Positions 1 to 11,250 of a stretch of DNA of 64,000 nucleotides are shown piece after piece (the stretch's first letter is position 1; every line of letters begins with the position of its first letter). The position numbers and the translations under genes were made by a program. A model generated the notes under the pieces. The model worked only from the letters and a program-made list of their open reading frames with translations, did not search any database and had not been told where the DNA came from. The stretch comes from Annona cherimola (lineage: Eukaryota; Streptophyta; Magnoliopsida; Magnoliales; Annonaceae), in NCBI GenBank assembly GCA_030490835.1, contig CM059972.1, positions 59,377,563 to 59,441,562 on the forward strand, in the 5' to 3' direction.

Positions 1-687
1 GTAAATGTCACCTACCAGACGGACAGAAACGTTATGCATGATGCATATGCTTGTTTTAAAAAGGTTTTATGAAAACTATTTTAAGGACATGAGAATGTCC
101 TTGGAGAAAGGAAGTTTTATGCAAAAAAAATTTTATGTTCATGAAAAAGAGGTTTATATGCTAAGTTGCAAGCATATGTTTTATGAAAGGTTTTATGAAA
201 AGGTTTCCACTGGTTGATAGTAGATCACTTGATAAGTGTCTACTATTGAACGGGAGAAATGCATTTAAATGAAAAAAATGCTTGCTTACTGAGTTTCGAC
301 TCACGTTTTGCTTTTCAAACTATAGACAAGTACAACACATGCCAGGAAGGAAAGGAAAAAGAAGGTATGAAGAAAATTTTATGATATGTTGATCTGTATA
401 TAATATGAATGAACATATGGTAAGGAGTTTTCAAATTATGTATGTATGAAACGATCATATTAAAATAACCTGTATTGTACAAAAACAAGTATGAATGATA
501 TCAATGATAATTGAAATTTGATGATCAGTATGTGTCTTTATGTGATAAAAAAAAAAAAGAAAAAAAATTGGACGAGATCAAATTAAGTACCCGCCGCGTG
601 ATCAGGGCAACAATCCTGATTCACACTTACAAATTGACAAGATCTTGGAGTAAGGACAATTGTGACACCTCGGTTCGGGGCGCCACA
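1..687 (+). repeat. 3' part of a Ty3/gypsy (chromovirus) LTR
   Basis: This stretch matches the 3' ends of the two LTRs at 5790-6403 and 10700-11250. Shared landmarks are the block around 280-310 (GAGTTTCGACTCACG), a run with GGGCAACAATCCTGAT near 605, and the terminus GGGGCGCCACA at 677-687. The 5' part lies outside the window or is lost. No coding sequence is present. Whether it is a solo LTR or the end of a full element cannot be told. Confidence 0.8.
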
Positions 688-1020
688 GAGCCCGTTTAGA
701 CTGGTAAGGGCCTAGTTTCTTGGCCTGCTAGACTGGTTCCTTGTGGGCTATTGGTTAAGAGCTCATTTGCAGTTGACTTAGTGGATCTCCTTTTGCTTAT
801 GGTAGCTGGGCTTACATTTTGGCCCATATATATACTAGTTAGAAAATCTAAGATTGAGTTTGAAAAGCCTTTTATAAATTCTATTTCAAAATCGAAATTT
901 GACAAAAGTGTTTGCCATCTTGCAAAGATATATTTGGAAACTTCATTTTGAACAGTTTTTTGTAAAACATTTTTGGCTACTTTGCAATCTACTCGTACTA
1001 AAAAGGTTTAAATTAATAAA
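688..1020. other. unassigned intergenic sequence
   Basis: This lies between the LTR terminus and the RNase H fragment. Short open frames are present on both strands, but none resembles a known protein and codon use looks random. I see no repeat or gene here. Confidence 0.4.
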
Positions 1021-1275
1021 TCATGTTGAAATTTTTTTATGCATAAAACAATGCTTAAGATTTTTTTTTATTGTCGAGTATTTTTGTTGTGTTTCATTCC
1101 ATATTCCTGAATGGTATTGAACTATTTGTTCTTTTTTCTTTCTTATTTGTTTAAGGATGCCCCCATAGCCTATATCTGAGGCATCTGTTTCTACAATCTT
1201 TTTTGCTGCTGGATCAGCAAGGTTTAAGACAGGAGAATAGTATATTTTGCATCTCTGTGAAACCCTAAGTCGCAT
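1021..1275 (-). pseudogene. endogenous pararetrovirus RNase H fragment
   Basis: An 84-residue minus-strand frame carries the start of a caulimovirid-type RNase H domain: a VETDASDIGYGGIL motif containing the first catalytic Asp, followed by a conserved HSGIWNETQQKYSTIKK stretch. In the virus family this domain follows reverse transcriptase in the polyprotein. Upstream minus-strand sequence (about 1276-1380) continues the same region but is broken by stops, and no reverse transcriptase core (YxDD) is found in the window. The piece is in the opposite orientation to the movement-protein fragment that starts about 100 bases away, so this integrated copy is rearranged. The motif is clear. Assignment to florendovirus or petuvirus rather than another caulimovirid genus is inference. 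Confidence 0.78.
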
Positions 1276-1439
1276 TTCCTAGAAGGGGTATTGGCTTATA
1301 ATGTTGCATTGAGCTCTGTGGAGTAATTTCATTGACAGTGATCGGAGATAAAAATATATTTAGATCCAACCATGAATGCATTATTCAGAAACTTTATCTC
1401 TAAATTAAGCAGTAGCCGAGGTAATGTATTAAATACAAA

Positions 1440-2356
1440 ATAAATGAATATAGATAATACAAAATAAATCAATATAAATAATCTAGAAAAATATTTAAAT
1501 GATTGGAAAATACCTGATATCTCGAACAGCCAAATATATAAAAAAGGGTTATTTCAACTCTCAACAAACTACACAATAAAAACAGTTGAACAAACGATTT
1601 CTTTATTTAATCAACATGAAACTATTCCCCTTTTAAATAGAAGATTACTTGAGCAACACCGACAAAAAAATAATTTCATACATTTCGGACCAGTACAAGT
1701 AGCTGTCAAGCCACTTATGAGAGAAGGATTAGATACTTCAATTTTATTATGCTTAAGAGATTGGATTGTAGGTTTAATAAATTTCAAGACTCACTTTTAG
1801 GAATGGTAGAAACAAGCTTATACAGTGGACCTATCTATTTTGACTGTTACCCAAACTTCACTATTACCTTGCAAGATCAGAATATTTTAAACACTTTAAC
1901 CCTAAATCTAAAGGTTCATAACTGCAAAATAAAACAAGGATCTTTACCCATAGCGTTGGTATATAGGATCCATTATAAAGCAATGACTGCAGCCTTCAAC
2001 ACAAAAACTATTAAACAATCCTTGAAAAGAGAAACAATATTGTTACAAACTGATATAAGAAAAATAAATGTAATGGTACCCAAAACTATAAAATGGGACC
2101 AAATAACTCTTACGTCTCATTGGAAACTCCAAACTAAAGTTTCACCTCCTCAAATTAAAAACTCTGAAATTAGAGAAATAAGTGAGGATGAAAAAAGGAA
2201 TGTAACATTAGATATAAATTCTTCCAGAAAGCCATCTTCTTTTAACCTTAAAAGATCTGTAGATGAAACTTCAGAGAGATCTTTTAAAACAACCCAATCA
2301 AGAGCCTCATGTTCCTCAATACCTACACACAACAGATCAGACATAAAACTGAAATG
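1440..2356 (+). pseudogene. endogenous pararetrovirus movement-protein domain (frameshifted)
   Basis: Two overlapping plus-strand frames together cover a caulimovirid movement protein. The first (about 1440-1800) holds a helical N-terminal part and the HFGPVQVAVKPL and LDTSILLCLRD motifs typical of the 30K-type movement domain. A frameshift near 1750 moves the rest into the frame 1749-2357, which begins with a match to FQDSLLGMVETSLYSGPIYF and continues through an IALVYRIHYKAM motif. In exogenous viruses this domain sits at the N-terminus of the polyprotein and tubulates or opens plasmodesmata. Here the break makes it non-functional. The tail (2150-2356) is Lys/Ser-rich linker. The neighbour on the left is an RNase H piece on the opposite strand. 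Confidence 0.8.
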
Positions 2357-2395
2357 AATAAATATTAAGTCTCCAATTCCCCAATCAATCTACTT

Positions 2396-2944
2396 GTGGA
2401 ACCAAATAAAGAAAACTTAAACCCAAGAATGTCACCTACCAAAACAGATATGAGAGACTTTGATCCATCAATAAATATTATTGAAAAGAAATTTGAATTA
2501 GACAAAGATAAACTAAGGAAAAACTTTTATAATAAGTTTAATAGAGAAAAAAGAAAATGGTTTTACAAAAATTACAATAAAGACAAAACAGAATCCATTC
2601 AGGAAGGGTATTATGAATTTATGAAAACACATAAAGTTCACATGTTTTCTTTGAATGGTTTGAGATTTTCTATTCTCCTGAAAAGCAAGAAGACTACCCA
2701 AGAACTATACAACCAATATAGAAAGACTCCACAGGAAAACAAGTAAAAACTCCAAATAATCCTCCAGAAACTGAAATTATAATAGAATTAAAAAATAAAC
2801 AGATAACATGTTCCCCATACAAAGTTAGAATCGACATTGAAACGCCTCCCAATGGAAATGATATTAAAAAACTACATTAACAAAATAACTATATAAATCA
2901 ATCTTTAATTACCATAGGAAAACAGTTAGATAAAATTCATATTT
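2396..2944 (+). pseudogene. endogenous pararetrovirus MP-coat linker region
   Basis: The frame 2396-2746 (116 residues, Lys/Asn/Glu-rich) follows the movement domain after a short gap with stops. Its basic stretch with a KRKWFYKNYNK motif and an EGYYEFMKTHKVHMF motif is in the position and style of the linker between movement protein and coat protein in florendovirus-like polyproteins. Sequence to 2944 reads as continued linker in another frame. The EPRV ends abruptly at 2944, where it is fused to the inside of a gypsy LTR. Recognition rests on position and composition more than on catalytic residues. Confidence 0.55.
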
Positions 2945-5900
2945 GAAACGGTTGAATGAAATTATGAGATTAACATTTTGGAAGGTTTAGATTAAGCAAA
3001 TTATGCTAGAAAAGTACCTGAATTAGAAAAGGCGTATACAGTTGACTTTTACACATCAAAAGTAACATGCATTAAAGGCATGGAGTACATGGATTAAATG
3101 CATATTTTAATGGCTTAAATAGGTGTCCAATGCAGCTTAAAACCTGGGTATTTTGTGCATTATTATAAAATGCAAAATTCATGAATTATCTCTAGCAATT
3201 ACGTTGGTATTTAAGGGGCTAAGGGTGAGCTCAAAAGAGCATAGGAGAGATGGCAATGCATGGACGTCCCAACTAGCTGCTGCTGGATTTTTTTATTTTT
3301 TTATTTTATAATTTATGAACTTAAATAGCTGGCATGTAGGGATATATCAATGTGCATTTATTCATATGAAAAATCCCTGCAAAAGTCGTTAATTGCAGTT
3401 GCACATTGAATGATGAAATGGTGGACAGCATGGGTCATACACATGGACGTGCAAGGGTGTTGCTGCTGCAATATTTTTTGAATTTTTTAAGCCAAATTAA
3501 TAGTTAAACTAACTGTTAATTAAGTGCATAAATTACCCTTAAATTAAGGTTGTTAAAAAAATAGAAAAAAATCTGGAAATGGGGCAGATATGTGGACATG
3601 TGCAAGTGGACAGCAAGTGATGCTTATCTTGAGCAGATTTTTGGTTTTAAAAAAATATGGTAAAAATATTTTACTTGGCTACAATTTACACAGCACATTA
3701 AGGGGTAAGAATGCATTGAATTACCCTTGGAAATACAGCTCCAAGTGGGGTCCACAAGCTAGAAAAATCCAGCTCTATATAAGGTGTGGACGGCCAAGTG
3801 AGAGAGAGGTTGGAAAGAAATTTTCTAAGTTGCAAAAACACCTTCTCCACACACAGTAGCTCACGTCCAAGGTTAGGCCAACAAGGAGGAAGAAAAACGA
3901 AGGAAAAAGGAAGGGAAAAGAAAGGGAAAAAGGAGAAGAAATCAAGCACAAGTGATTAGGGTTTGAGTTCCATAATCATGTGTATGTGTTGAGTTAAACC
4001 TTTTGATTTTAAGTTTTAAACTCCAAGTTTTTGGATATGAATTTGATGCATAAATTTTCCTTAAATGGTGATTCAATATGCCCTTTGATCAAATATTGAA
4101 TGAGTATTAAGTTATATGTATAGATTTCAATGATTTATGTGGTTGAAATGGAGATTAGAATGGATTATGAGCCGAAAACTCAACTTGATGAATCCTATAT
4201 GCAAGTGATAAGTGGATGTATTGGATTAGTGTCATGTTTAAGCTATGAATCATGCTTTAATTAAAAGTATATGTTGATTTAAGCCTAAGATATGAATTTT
4301 AGAAAGAAGGGAATTCAAAGTGATTCATATGACCCGATTTTTCCATTTTTATGCTAAAAATGGTATGGAAATGAGATTAAATGATTTATGGAAGTTATGT
4401 AGGATAAAATACCATAGTGTTAGGGTACTTTGGACGCCCAAAAGTATTTGGGAAGATAAGCCCCAAATCTGATTTTATGAATTTTATGAACAGATGTCCA
4501 AATGGGGTGAATACGGTACCCAAAATAGGGAAGTAAGTTGCTGTTTTGAGAAGAGTTAATTTATGGATGATAAATAGGTGTTAATACCCTACATTTGGGT
4601 AAGGAAAATTTGGATTGATTGCTAAAAATTCAGAATTGTAAAACTGTTTAGGTTGAATATCAAAAGACACGTTGAACGTGTGAAAAACGGGTTCCAAAGT
4701 TGCTGCTTTGGAATTCTATGATTAGTGGATTAAATTTCATAAAAATACCCTAAATAAAGTGTTAATTAAGGGTGTTAATCATGCTAAATAAGGGACTAAG
4801 TTTCTGATTTGGAAAATTTTATTAAATGCATCATAGATGTGTTGTGAAAAGGGTATATATGGATGGATGGACATGCATAAGTGGTAAATAACTTATGTAA
4901 ATTGGTTTTGTGCAAAAATGCATGAAAATATGATAAATTTCATGAATATACTGTTGTTTAGATGCATGATGTTAATCTCAAATTTTGGGATTAATTAATG
5001 AGTCTTAAGGCAACAACGTGTGCTTCAAATGAGCACCGATGTATAATTTTTTTGAAAAACAAGGAAAAATGGTATATGAAAGGTAATAAACCATTAAATG
5101 ATGATTATTGAATGATTATTAAGTGATTGAATGATTACCCTACTTATGGGATTTAAGTTGATGTGTAATAGCCCATGTAATGCACAAGTATGTGCTATAT
5201 GTGCAATTCGACTTGAAAAGTTAAATGGATCATGTATGGTAATGAAAATTGGTTGGAAAACTAAGTTGAATGTAGGCAAAAGAAATATATGAATGTTATA
5301 TCATTCTGATGTAGGCAAGGGCAAAGAAAAGGCGGATTCAAAAAGCTAACGTGAGACAGGTAAGCAAGCAGCTTTCTAAATGATTTCGGTTTTCATTACA
5401 AGGTATTTAAGGATGGTCATTCCTTTATCTCAATATGTTATAAAGTATTACTTCAATTATGATAATTAATTGCTTATTGTTTCGCAATTATTCATGAAAA
5501 GTGATGATGTATGGATTTGAAACGATGTTTCGTTGAAATAATGTTTAAAAAGGGATGGTGCAAAGAATTCTCTTTATGAGAATGACAAGTTCCATGTGTA
5601 AGAGGTATATAATGTCGGGGTAACTAAAAGACATGCATGGAATGGAAATCAAGTAGGCTAGTCGAGGTAGTAAGTGGACAAGGAGTCCCCCTTGATGTTA
5701 CCAAGTCAAAAGGTCCGGCGCTAAGGATGGAAAGGATCATGTCATGGAAAAATATTTCTCGTGCTAATGTACCCTCACATGAAGGATAATGTCATGATAC
5801 ATTTTCACATCCAATTATGTATGAAAAGTTTATGAAAGTTTTATAAAAAGGTTTCTACGCCGCAGGTAATTGATCACTTGATAAATGTCTCTACTGAAGG

Positions 5901-6403
5901 GAGAAAAATGCTTTTACATAAATATGCCTTCAAAATGTATTGCCTACAAAAATAATGCAGTTTGCTTACTGAGTTTCGACTCACGTTTTCATTTTCTAAA
6001 CCCATAGACAGGTGAAAGAAGAGACTTGGCAAAGGAGCAAGAGCTGACCATTGAAGAAATAAAAAAAACATTATAAGTTTCATGTTTATGAAAAACTTAT
6101 GTTAGATAGTTGTAAAATAATTTGATATTTTATGTTGACATCTATGGATGATACATGCTGTGACGTCTGATTTATATGAAAATTGAAATGTTTCTTGAAC
6201 ATCATGCTTAGTTATGTAATGTTGGATGGAAATGACCTAGATATGCATGAGATGAGAAATATAAAGAAATAAACTCTTATGAGAATACATTTAATTGGAT
6301 AAATATCCGTTAAAACTTGTCGTGTGACAGGGCAACAATTCTGATCACGTTTACCAATAAATAACGATCCTGAGGTATGTGACGCTTGGGTTTGGGAGCC
6401 ACA
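2945..6403 (+). repeat. first LTR of the gypsy element, 5'-truncated
   Basis: Alignment by eye with the second LTR starts at 2945 (matching about 9455) and runs to the terminal CCACA at 6403. Roughly 0.9 kb of LTR start, including the TGTGAAACC end, is absent. About 1.7 kb (roughly 3050-4735) has no counterpart in the second LTR. Because it carries the promoter, it is most likely ancestral sequence deleted from the other copy. Confidence 0.8.
3776..3783 (+). promoter_or_regulatory. TATA box of the gypsy LTR
   Basis: TATATAAG lies in the part of the LTR present only in this copy, about 20 bases before the probable transcript start region. The position fits a U3 promoter. The second LTR has lost this segment. 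Confidence 0.5.
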
Positions 6404-6406
6404 AAG

Positions 6407-6422
6407 CTTAGCATCAGAGCAA
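6407..6422 (+). other. degraded primer binding site of the gypsy element
   Basis: Three bases after the LTR end, TTAGCATCAGAGC resembles TGGTATCAGAGC, the complement of the 3' end of initiator tRNA-Met, with two or three changes. Its position is exactly as expected. Confidence 0.6.
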
Positions 6423-6745
6423 GGATTGGTAAATAGGCGTGGAAAAGTTTAAGTGTAATAATTAAATATGATATGCATGATTTTATGATGATTGCATATG
6501 TGATTATCATAATAGGATGCATGATATATGAAGATATACTGCAAAATAGTTGTTGATATGGAATGAATGAATGACTGTGAATATTTATGATGATAATAGC
6601 AGTGATGTTTATGATGATGGATAATATCACATGATTTTGATTGTGTGAATTAGCTATTAATTATATAACGATGAGATGCATATGTTATGACCTAACCCTA
6701 ACTATGAATGAAAGTTATGTGGTTTTGATATTCAGAAAAAACATT

Positions 6746-8161
6746 ATGGTTGATACAAGGTCAAGGGTTAGAAAGAATAAGGGAAAGGAAGTTGCTACAG
6801 AAGTTCCCAGCCAGCATGAGGTTGGAGAAACTAGTAGACCTAAGAGGGGTAGACCAAAGTCACATGGGCAAGACCCAAGAACTCGTCAAAGACGAGAAAA
6901 CTTAAGCCCAGAAAGAAATATGGAAGAGGAACTTGAGCCTAGACAGGCTAGATTGATTGAAGAAAGAGTAGCTCTGGCAGTAAAAGAAGTCATGCAGCAA
7001 GCTACTCAAGACTGGGCAGCCCAAGCCGTAAATATTATCCAAGGCTTGTGGGAAAGGACCCAGCAAGGACAGATGGGGAATATTGAAAGAGAAGGACCCG
7101 TTCTAACGGCTAATCTGACCCCCACAATGGCACTTATAAGAAATGAGGATCAGTTGATGGAAGAAGATAGAAGAAGATAGAAGAGCTATCAATGCATTTC
7201 TCACTCAACGACCTCCTAAATTTTCAGGAGAACCTGACCCCGTTCAAGCGGAACAATGGATGACGGAGATTAAGAAGTTGTTCAGGATATCTCCGTGTAA
7301 TGACAGACAAAAGACGTTGTGCGCTACTCACTTATTAGTAATGGATGCCCATGAGTGGCGGGAAATTATGTTGACCACCATGCCACACCCAAAGGAAGTA
7401 ACATGGCAGACATTTGTTGAAGAATTCAACAAGGAGTACTTCCAGTGGGAATACAAAGCTGAAAGGTGATTGAATTTGAAAGGCTATATCAAGGAAGGAG
7501 GTCTGTCACGGAGTATGCTGCCAAGTTCAATGCCTTGGTAAGGTATGTTCCTCGAATTGCTAACGTGCCAGAAAACAAGACACAAAGATTTCAACAGGGA
7601 CTGAGGTCATACCTAAGGGAGAACCTTGCACCTTTACTAATTAAGGACTACACATCATGCATAGAAAGGGCAAGAGCATTAGAGATCGAGGCATTGAGAA
7701 CTTTGGAGTTGAAAGAAGAAGAAGATGTATTTAGACTAGGTAGTAAGAAAGAGGGAACAGGGACAGAAAAGAGTAAGAAAGGAGGGATGAAAAATGGTAA
7801 AAGTACCTTTAAGAGGAATAATTCTCTATTATGTAAAAAGTGTCAAAAGCATCACCAAGGTGAATGTTTGAAAGGATCAAACAGATGCTACAAGTATGGA
7901 TAAAGGGGTCATATATCCAAGGAGTGTGGCAAGGGAGAGGCAAAAATGGTGAAATGCTATGTTTGTGACCAGATTAGATACATAGCACCAAATTGTCCAA
8001 ATAAGGCACAAACGTTGCAAGGACGTGGAAAAGCCGCACAGCCAAAGCTAATAGGAACAGCTAACCGACCGGCTACCTCTATGAACCCGGTACATGTGCA
8101 TGCTCTAACTCAAATGGAGTCACGGGAGCAAGATGATGAAGTGGTTACAGGTATAGGTTAA
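6746..8161 (+). pseudogene. gag of the gypsy chromovirus, broken
   Basis: Three successive frames (6746-7180, 7181-7469, 7466-7903) and a fourth after a stop (to 8161) make up a chromovirus Gag. The start MVDTRSRVRKNKGKE is typical of Tekay/Del-like Gag. The retrotransposon gag domain follows (about 7195-7650, with PPKFSGEPDPVQAEQWM and WQTFVEEFNKEYF motifs). Then come a basic linker and three Cys-rich knuckles (about 7830-7990: CKKCQKHHQGEC, then CYKYG and CYVCDQ units). The first frame is broken at a local duplication of AGAAGAAGAT around 7160-7180, the second by a lost base near 7467, and the second knuckle by an in-frame stop at 7903. The sequence after 8161 briefly resembles the start of a protease region and then stops. 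Confidence 0.85.
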
Positions 8162-8358
8162 ATTTCAAAAAGTTTGGCAATGACTTTGTTTGATTTTGAT
8201 GATAATCATTTAGTCATAAATTGCCAATATGTAACCACGCATGCACTACCTGCAGAGGAAACCGATAAAATAATACAGGTGGAATTCTCTATATGTAGGT
8301 TAGCTATGGTTAATTAAATATGGATGATATGATTGATTAGGATAAGAATCCTAAACCA

Positions 8359-8512
8359 TGAAGTACAAAAACTTCAAATAGAAAAAAATTAAATATGTTG
8401 AGGTTCAATGGAACCAATACTCCAAAAGCAAGATTAGTTGAACTAAGGGAAGAAGTAGAAAGGAAATACCCCAATTATTTAAAGAATAGACGGTTTCGGG
8501 ACAAAACCTGTT
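8359..8512 (+). pseudogene. chromodomain/pol C-terminal remnant
   Basis: Short in-frame pieces, a VQWNQYS motif and ELREEVERKYPN just upstream of the polypurine tract, resemble the C-terminal chromodomain of chromovirus integrase (VKVQW and TWE..E motifs) and the final tail of pol. The rest of pol between about 8275 and this point is missing, so an internal deletion joined the Gag/protease start to the pol tail. Confidence 0.6.
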
Positions 8513-8527
8513 ATAAGGGGGGAGGAT
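8513..8527 (+). other. polypurine tract of the gypsy element
   Basis: AAGGGGGGAGGAT directly precedes the TGTGAAACC start of the second LTR, the expected plus-strand primer site. Confidence 0.75.
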
Positions 8528-11250
8528 TGTGAAACCCCGACCTATGTAAGACTCAATGGTATGCATTGAACAGGAGCGCAATTCAGTGCACCCGGGTGCA
8601 TTCAGCTTCAACGCACCCGGGTGCACCGCACTTATTTTTTTTATTTTTTTTTTAAATTTTTTTTCATGAAGCTGTTAATATAGGTTTATTTAATATATGT
8701 ATCAATTTTTACTATTTTTGGAGATTTTTAGATATTTTTTTTAGATTTTTAAAAATCAGTGGCATTTTTCGTAATTTTAAATTACCGAAAATGCCACTGA
8801 TTTTTAAAAATCTAAAAAAAATATCTAAAAGTCTCCAAAAATAGTAAAAATTGATACATATGTTAAATAAACCTAGATTTACCATTGTATACAAAACATT
8901 TCAAAAAAAAATAAAAAAAAATAGGTGCAGTGCACCCGGGTGCGTTGAGGCTGAATGCACCCGGGTGCACTGAATTGCGCTCCGCATTGAACATATATAT
9001 ATATGTGATGTATATGTGATTTAAATAAATTTTGAATGATTTTTGTGAATTATGTCACATTTTGAATTAAGGTTTCTATTGGAAACGGTGATTAAAAATT
9101 TAATCGCCGGAGCCCAAAGTAAGTCGATATGACCCGAGGGGTTTAATGAGGATTTAAAGGTGACAATGTGTCATGAATGATCATGTTAATAATCATGATT
9201 TAATTAATTGAGATTAAAATGGAGATTATGGAATTATGTTGGAAAATCATAGAAAATTCATAACTCAATGCCTGTAAGGCGGATTCAAGTGAAATTTGAA
9301 AGGAGAATAGATGATGATGATCTTGATCTTATGGGATTATTGGATGATGAAAATTCCTGATTAAATTAGTGTGGAAATTATTTGACCATAGTTCAACTTC
9401 AACCGTTAACTTAAACGGCTATAACTTGAGCTAGGAAAATCGAATTGAGATAAAATTTGAAACGGTTGAATAAAAATATGAGATTAATATTTTGGAAGGT
9501 TTAGATTAAGAAAATTATGCTAAAAAAAATACCTGAATTAGAAAAGGTGTATACAAAACCCTAAATTATGTGTTAATTAAGGGGTTTAATCATGCTAAAA
9601 TCGAATATAAGTTGCTGTGTTGAAAAATTTTAAGCAACACATAAGATATGTGTTGTAAGTTGAATGTATGTGGAAGGACATGTATGGATGAATTATACAT
9701 GACTTATATGAAATGGATAAAATGAAAAAATTCATGAAAATGTGATGAAATGAATGATTATGTTGTTGTATTAATGATTATTGATTATCTCAAATTTTGA
9801 GATTTATTTATGAAGCCTTAGACATCAATTATGTGCTTAAAATGAGCATCGACGTAGGAAAAATGAAAAATAGATGAAAATGATAAATGGAAGGAATAAA
9901 CCCTCACATGTTAATTAATGAATGATTATTATGTGTTTATACTACATATGGATTTAAAACGAAATATGGAATGGATGGTATGATGCACAAGTGAGTGTTA
10001 TGTATGTGTACCCGACTTGAAATTCAAGTTGATTGTGTGAAATGAATTATGGGTTGGAAAACTGAATGAATGCAAGCAAATGAAATTTTTATGAATGCAA
10101 TGTCATTCTTGTGTATAGGCAAAGGTAAAGAGAAAGTTGACCTGAAAAGCTAAAGTGAAAAAGGTAAGCAAGTGATTTTCTAAATGCTTTTTGTTTTATC
10201 AAATATGATAAAATATTTGCTAATGATGTTCTAATTATTTGAATGATTTAGAAAATGATTGATTTAAATTCTTTCTAAGGTGTTTAAGGATGGTCATTCC
10301 TTTATCTCAATGTGTATTGAAATGATATTTCCAATATGATAAATGAATTGTTCAATATTAATTATTTATGACAAGTGATGAATCATGGATTTATGAATGA
10401 AAAATCACGCTAGCATGTCAAAAAGAATGTTTATGAAAGATTCATGTGCACAAAGCATGAGGTCCACCTCAAAGGTTAAGCGGACCAAATGTCCCCTTTT
10501 TAGTGTGGCTAAGTCGCTAAGATAGGCCTAGGGCCGGCGATGCCTCCTTGGATTGGGAGAGACGTTGGAGACGAATGGTTGCCTAGCTAGTCACATCCTA
10601 TGATGTCATGTTTAAAAATAATGCATTGCATTATTTATGATATACTCTTGACGAATATAAGAAATCATGTTTTATACCCTCGAGTGGGTATAATATTGTT
10701 TTTCAAGATGTTTTAAATGAAAATGAATTGCCTGAAAACCTTATAGCTTGCTTATTGAGTTTCGACTCACGATTTTGTTTTCCAAACCCTAAAGACAGGT
10801 GAAAGGAAGCATCAAACATGGAGCACAGGTGGAGCTTCAAGGATTAATGAATTTTTATGAATTACCTGTGTATGAACTTATGGTTGAATGGTTGTATGAT
10901 GACATTAAATATTTATCTTAATGTTGTATAAGAATCATGTTACATTTTTTGACTATGGATGACGAAAAAAATTTTATGGACAAATGCTAAGGTATGAATT
11001 ATCATATTATGAATAAATAGGAATTTTATGAGATAAAATATGTATTCTCAATTGTTAAAATGACCTAAAAGGGCATTTGATGGAAATTGAAATGTGTGGA
11101 ATGATTTAAACTTCTAAGGAGTCAGGATTAAACGGATAAATATCCAATAAAAACCACCGTGTGATAGGGTAATAATCTTGATCACGTTTACCAATCAATA
11201 ACGGTCTCGGAGTAAGGCTAATGTTGTTACGCTTGGGCTGGGGCGCCACA
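8528..11250 (+). repeat. second (3') LTR of the gypsy element
   Basis: It begins TGTGAAACCCC after a polypurine tract and ends GGGGCGCCACA. It contains a MITE (8573-8983) and lacks about 1.7 kb present in the first LTR (junction near 9560), including the TATA region. Without the MITE and with the missing piece restored, a full LTR would be about 4 kb. Shared blocks include the GAGTTTCGACTCACG motif near 10755. Confidence 0.85.
8573..8983. mobile_element. MITE, full-length inverted repeat, perfect 10-bp TSD
   Basis: This 411-bp element is nearly one large palindrome. Its ends are GGAGCGCAATTCAG and the complement, with repeated CACCCGGGTGCA motifs and a central AAAATGCCACTGATTTTTAAA stem. It is flanked by a perfect 10-bp direct duplication, GCATTGAACA, at 8563-8572 and 8984-8993. 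A 9-10 bp duplication suggests a Mutator-like transposase source. Related copies are at 41739-42116 and 56428-56771. Confidence 0.92.

Larger units (their letters stand above)
2945..11250 (+). mobile_element. Ty3/gypsy chromovirus, pol-deleted
   Basis: Two related LTRs (2945-6403 and 8528-11250) flank a 2.1-kb interior with a degraded tRNA-Met primer site, a gag gene with zinc knuckles and a polypurine tract. LTR ends are TGTGAAACCCC and GGGCGCCACA. Almost all of pol (protease, RT, RNase H, integrase) is missing. Only a chromodomain-like scrap remains, which places the element among chromoviruses, probably the Tekay/Del group by LTR style and size. The element lies between EPRV pieces, so it inserted into or beside that locus. 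The 5' LTR lacks its start, so no target duplication can be seen. It could only move with proteins supplied in trans. Confidence 0.82.

Noticed and set aside
8405..8894. Minus-strand frames at 8405-8626 and 8712-8894
   Set aside because: They run through the MITE hairpin and the LTR start; AT-rich palindromes give open frames on both strands.
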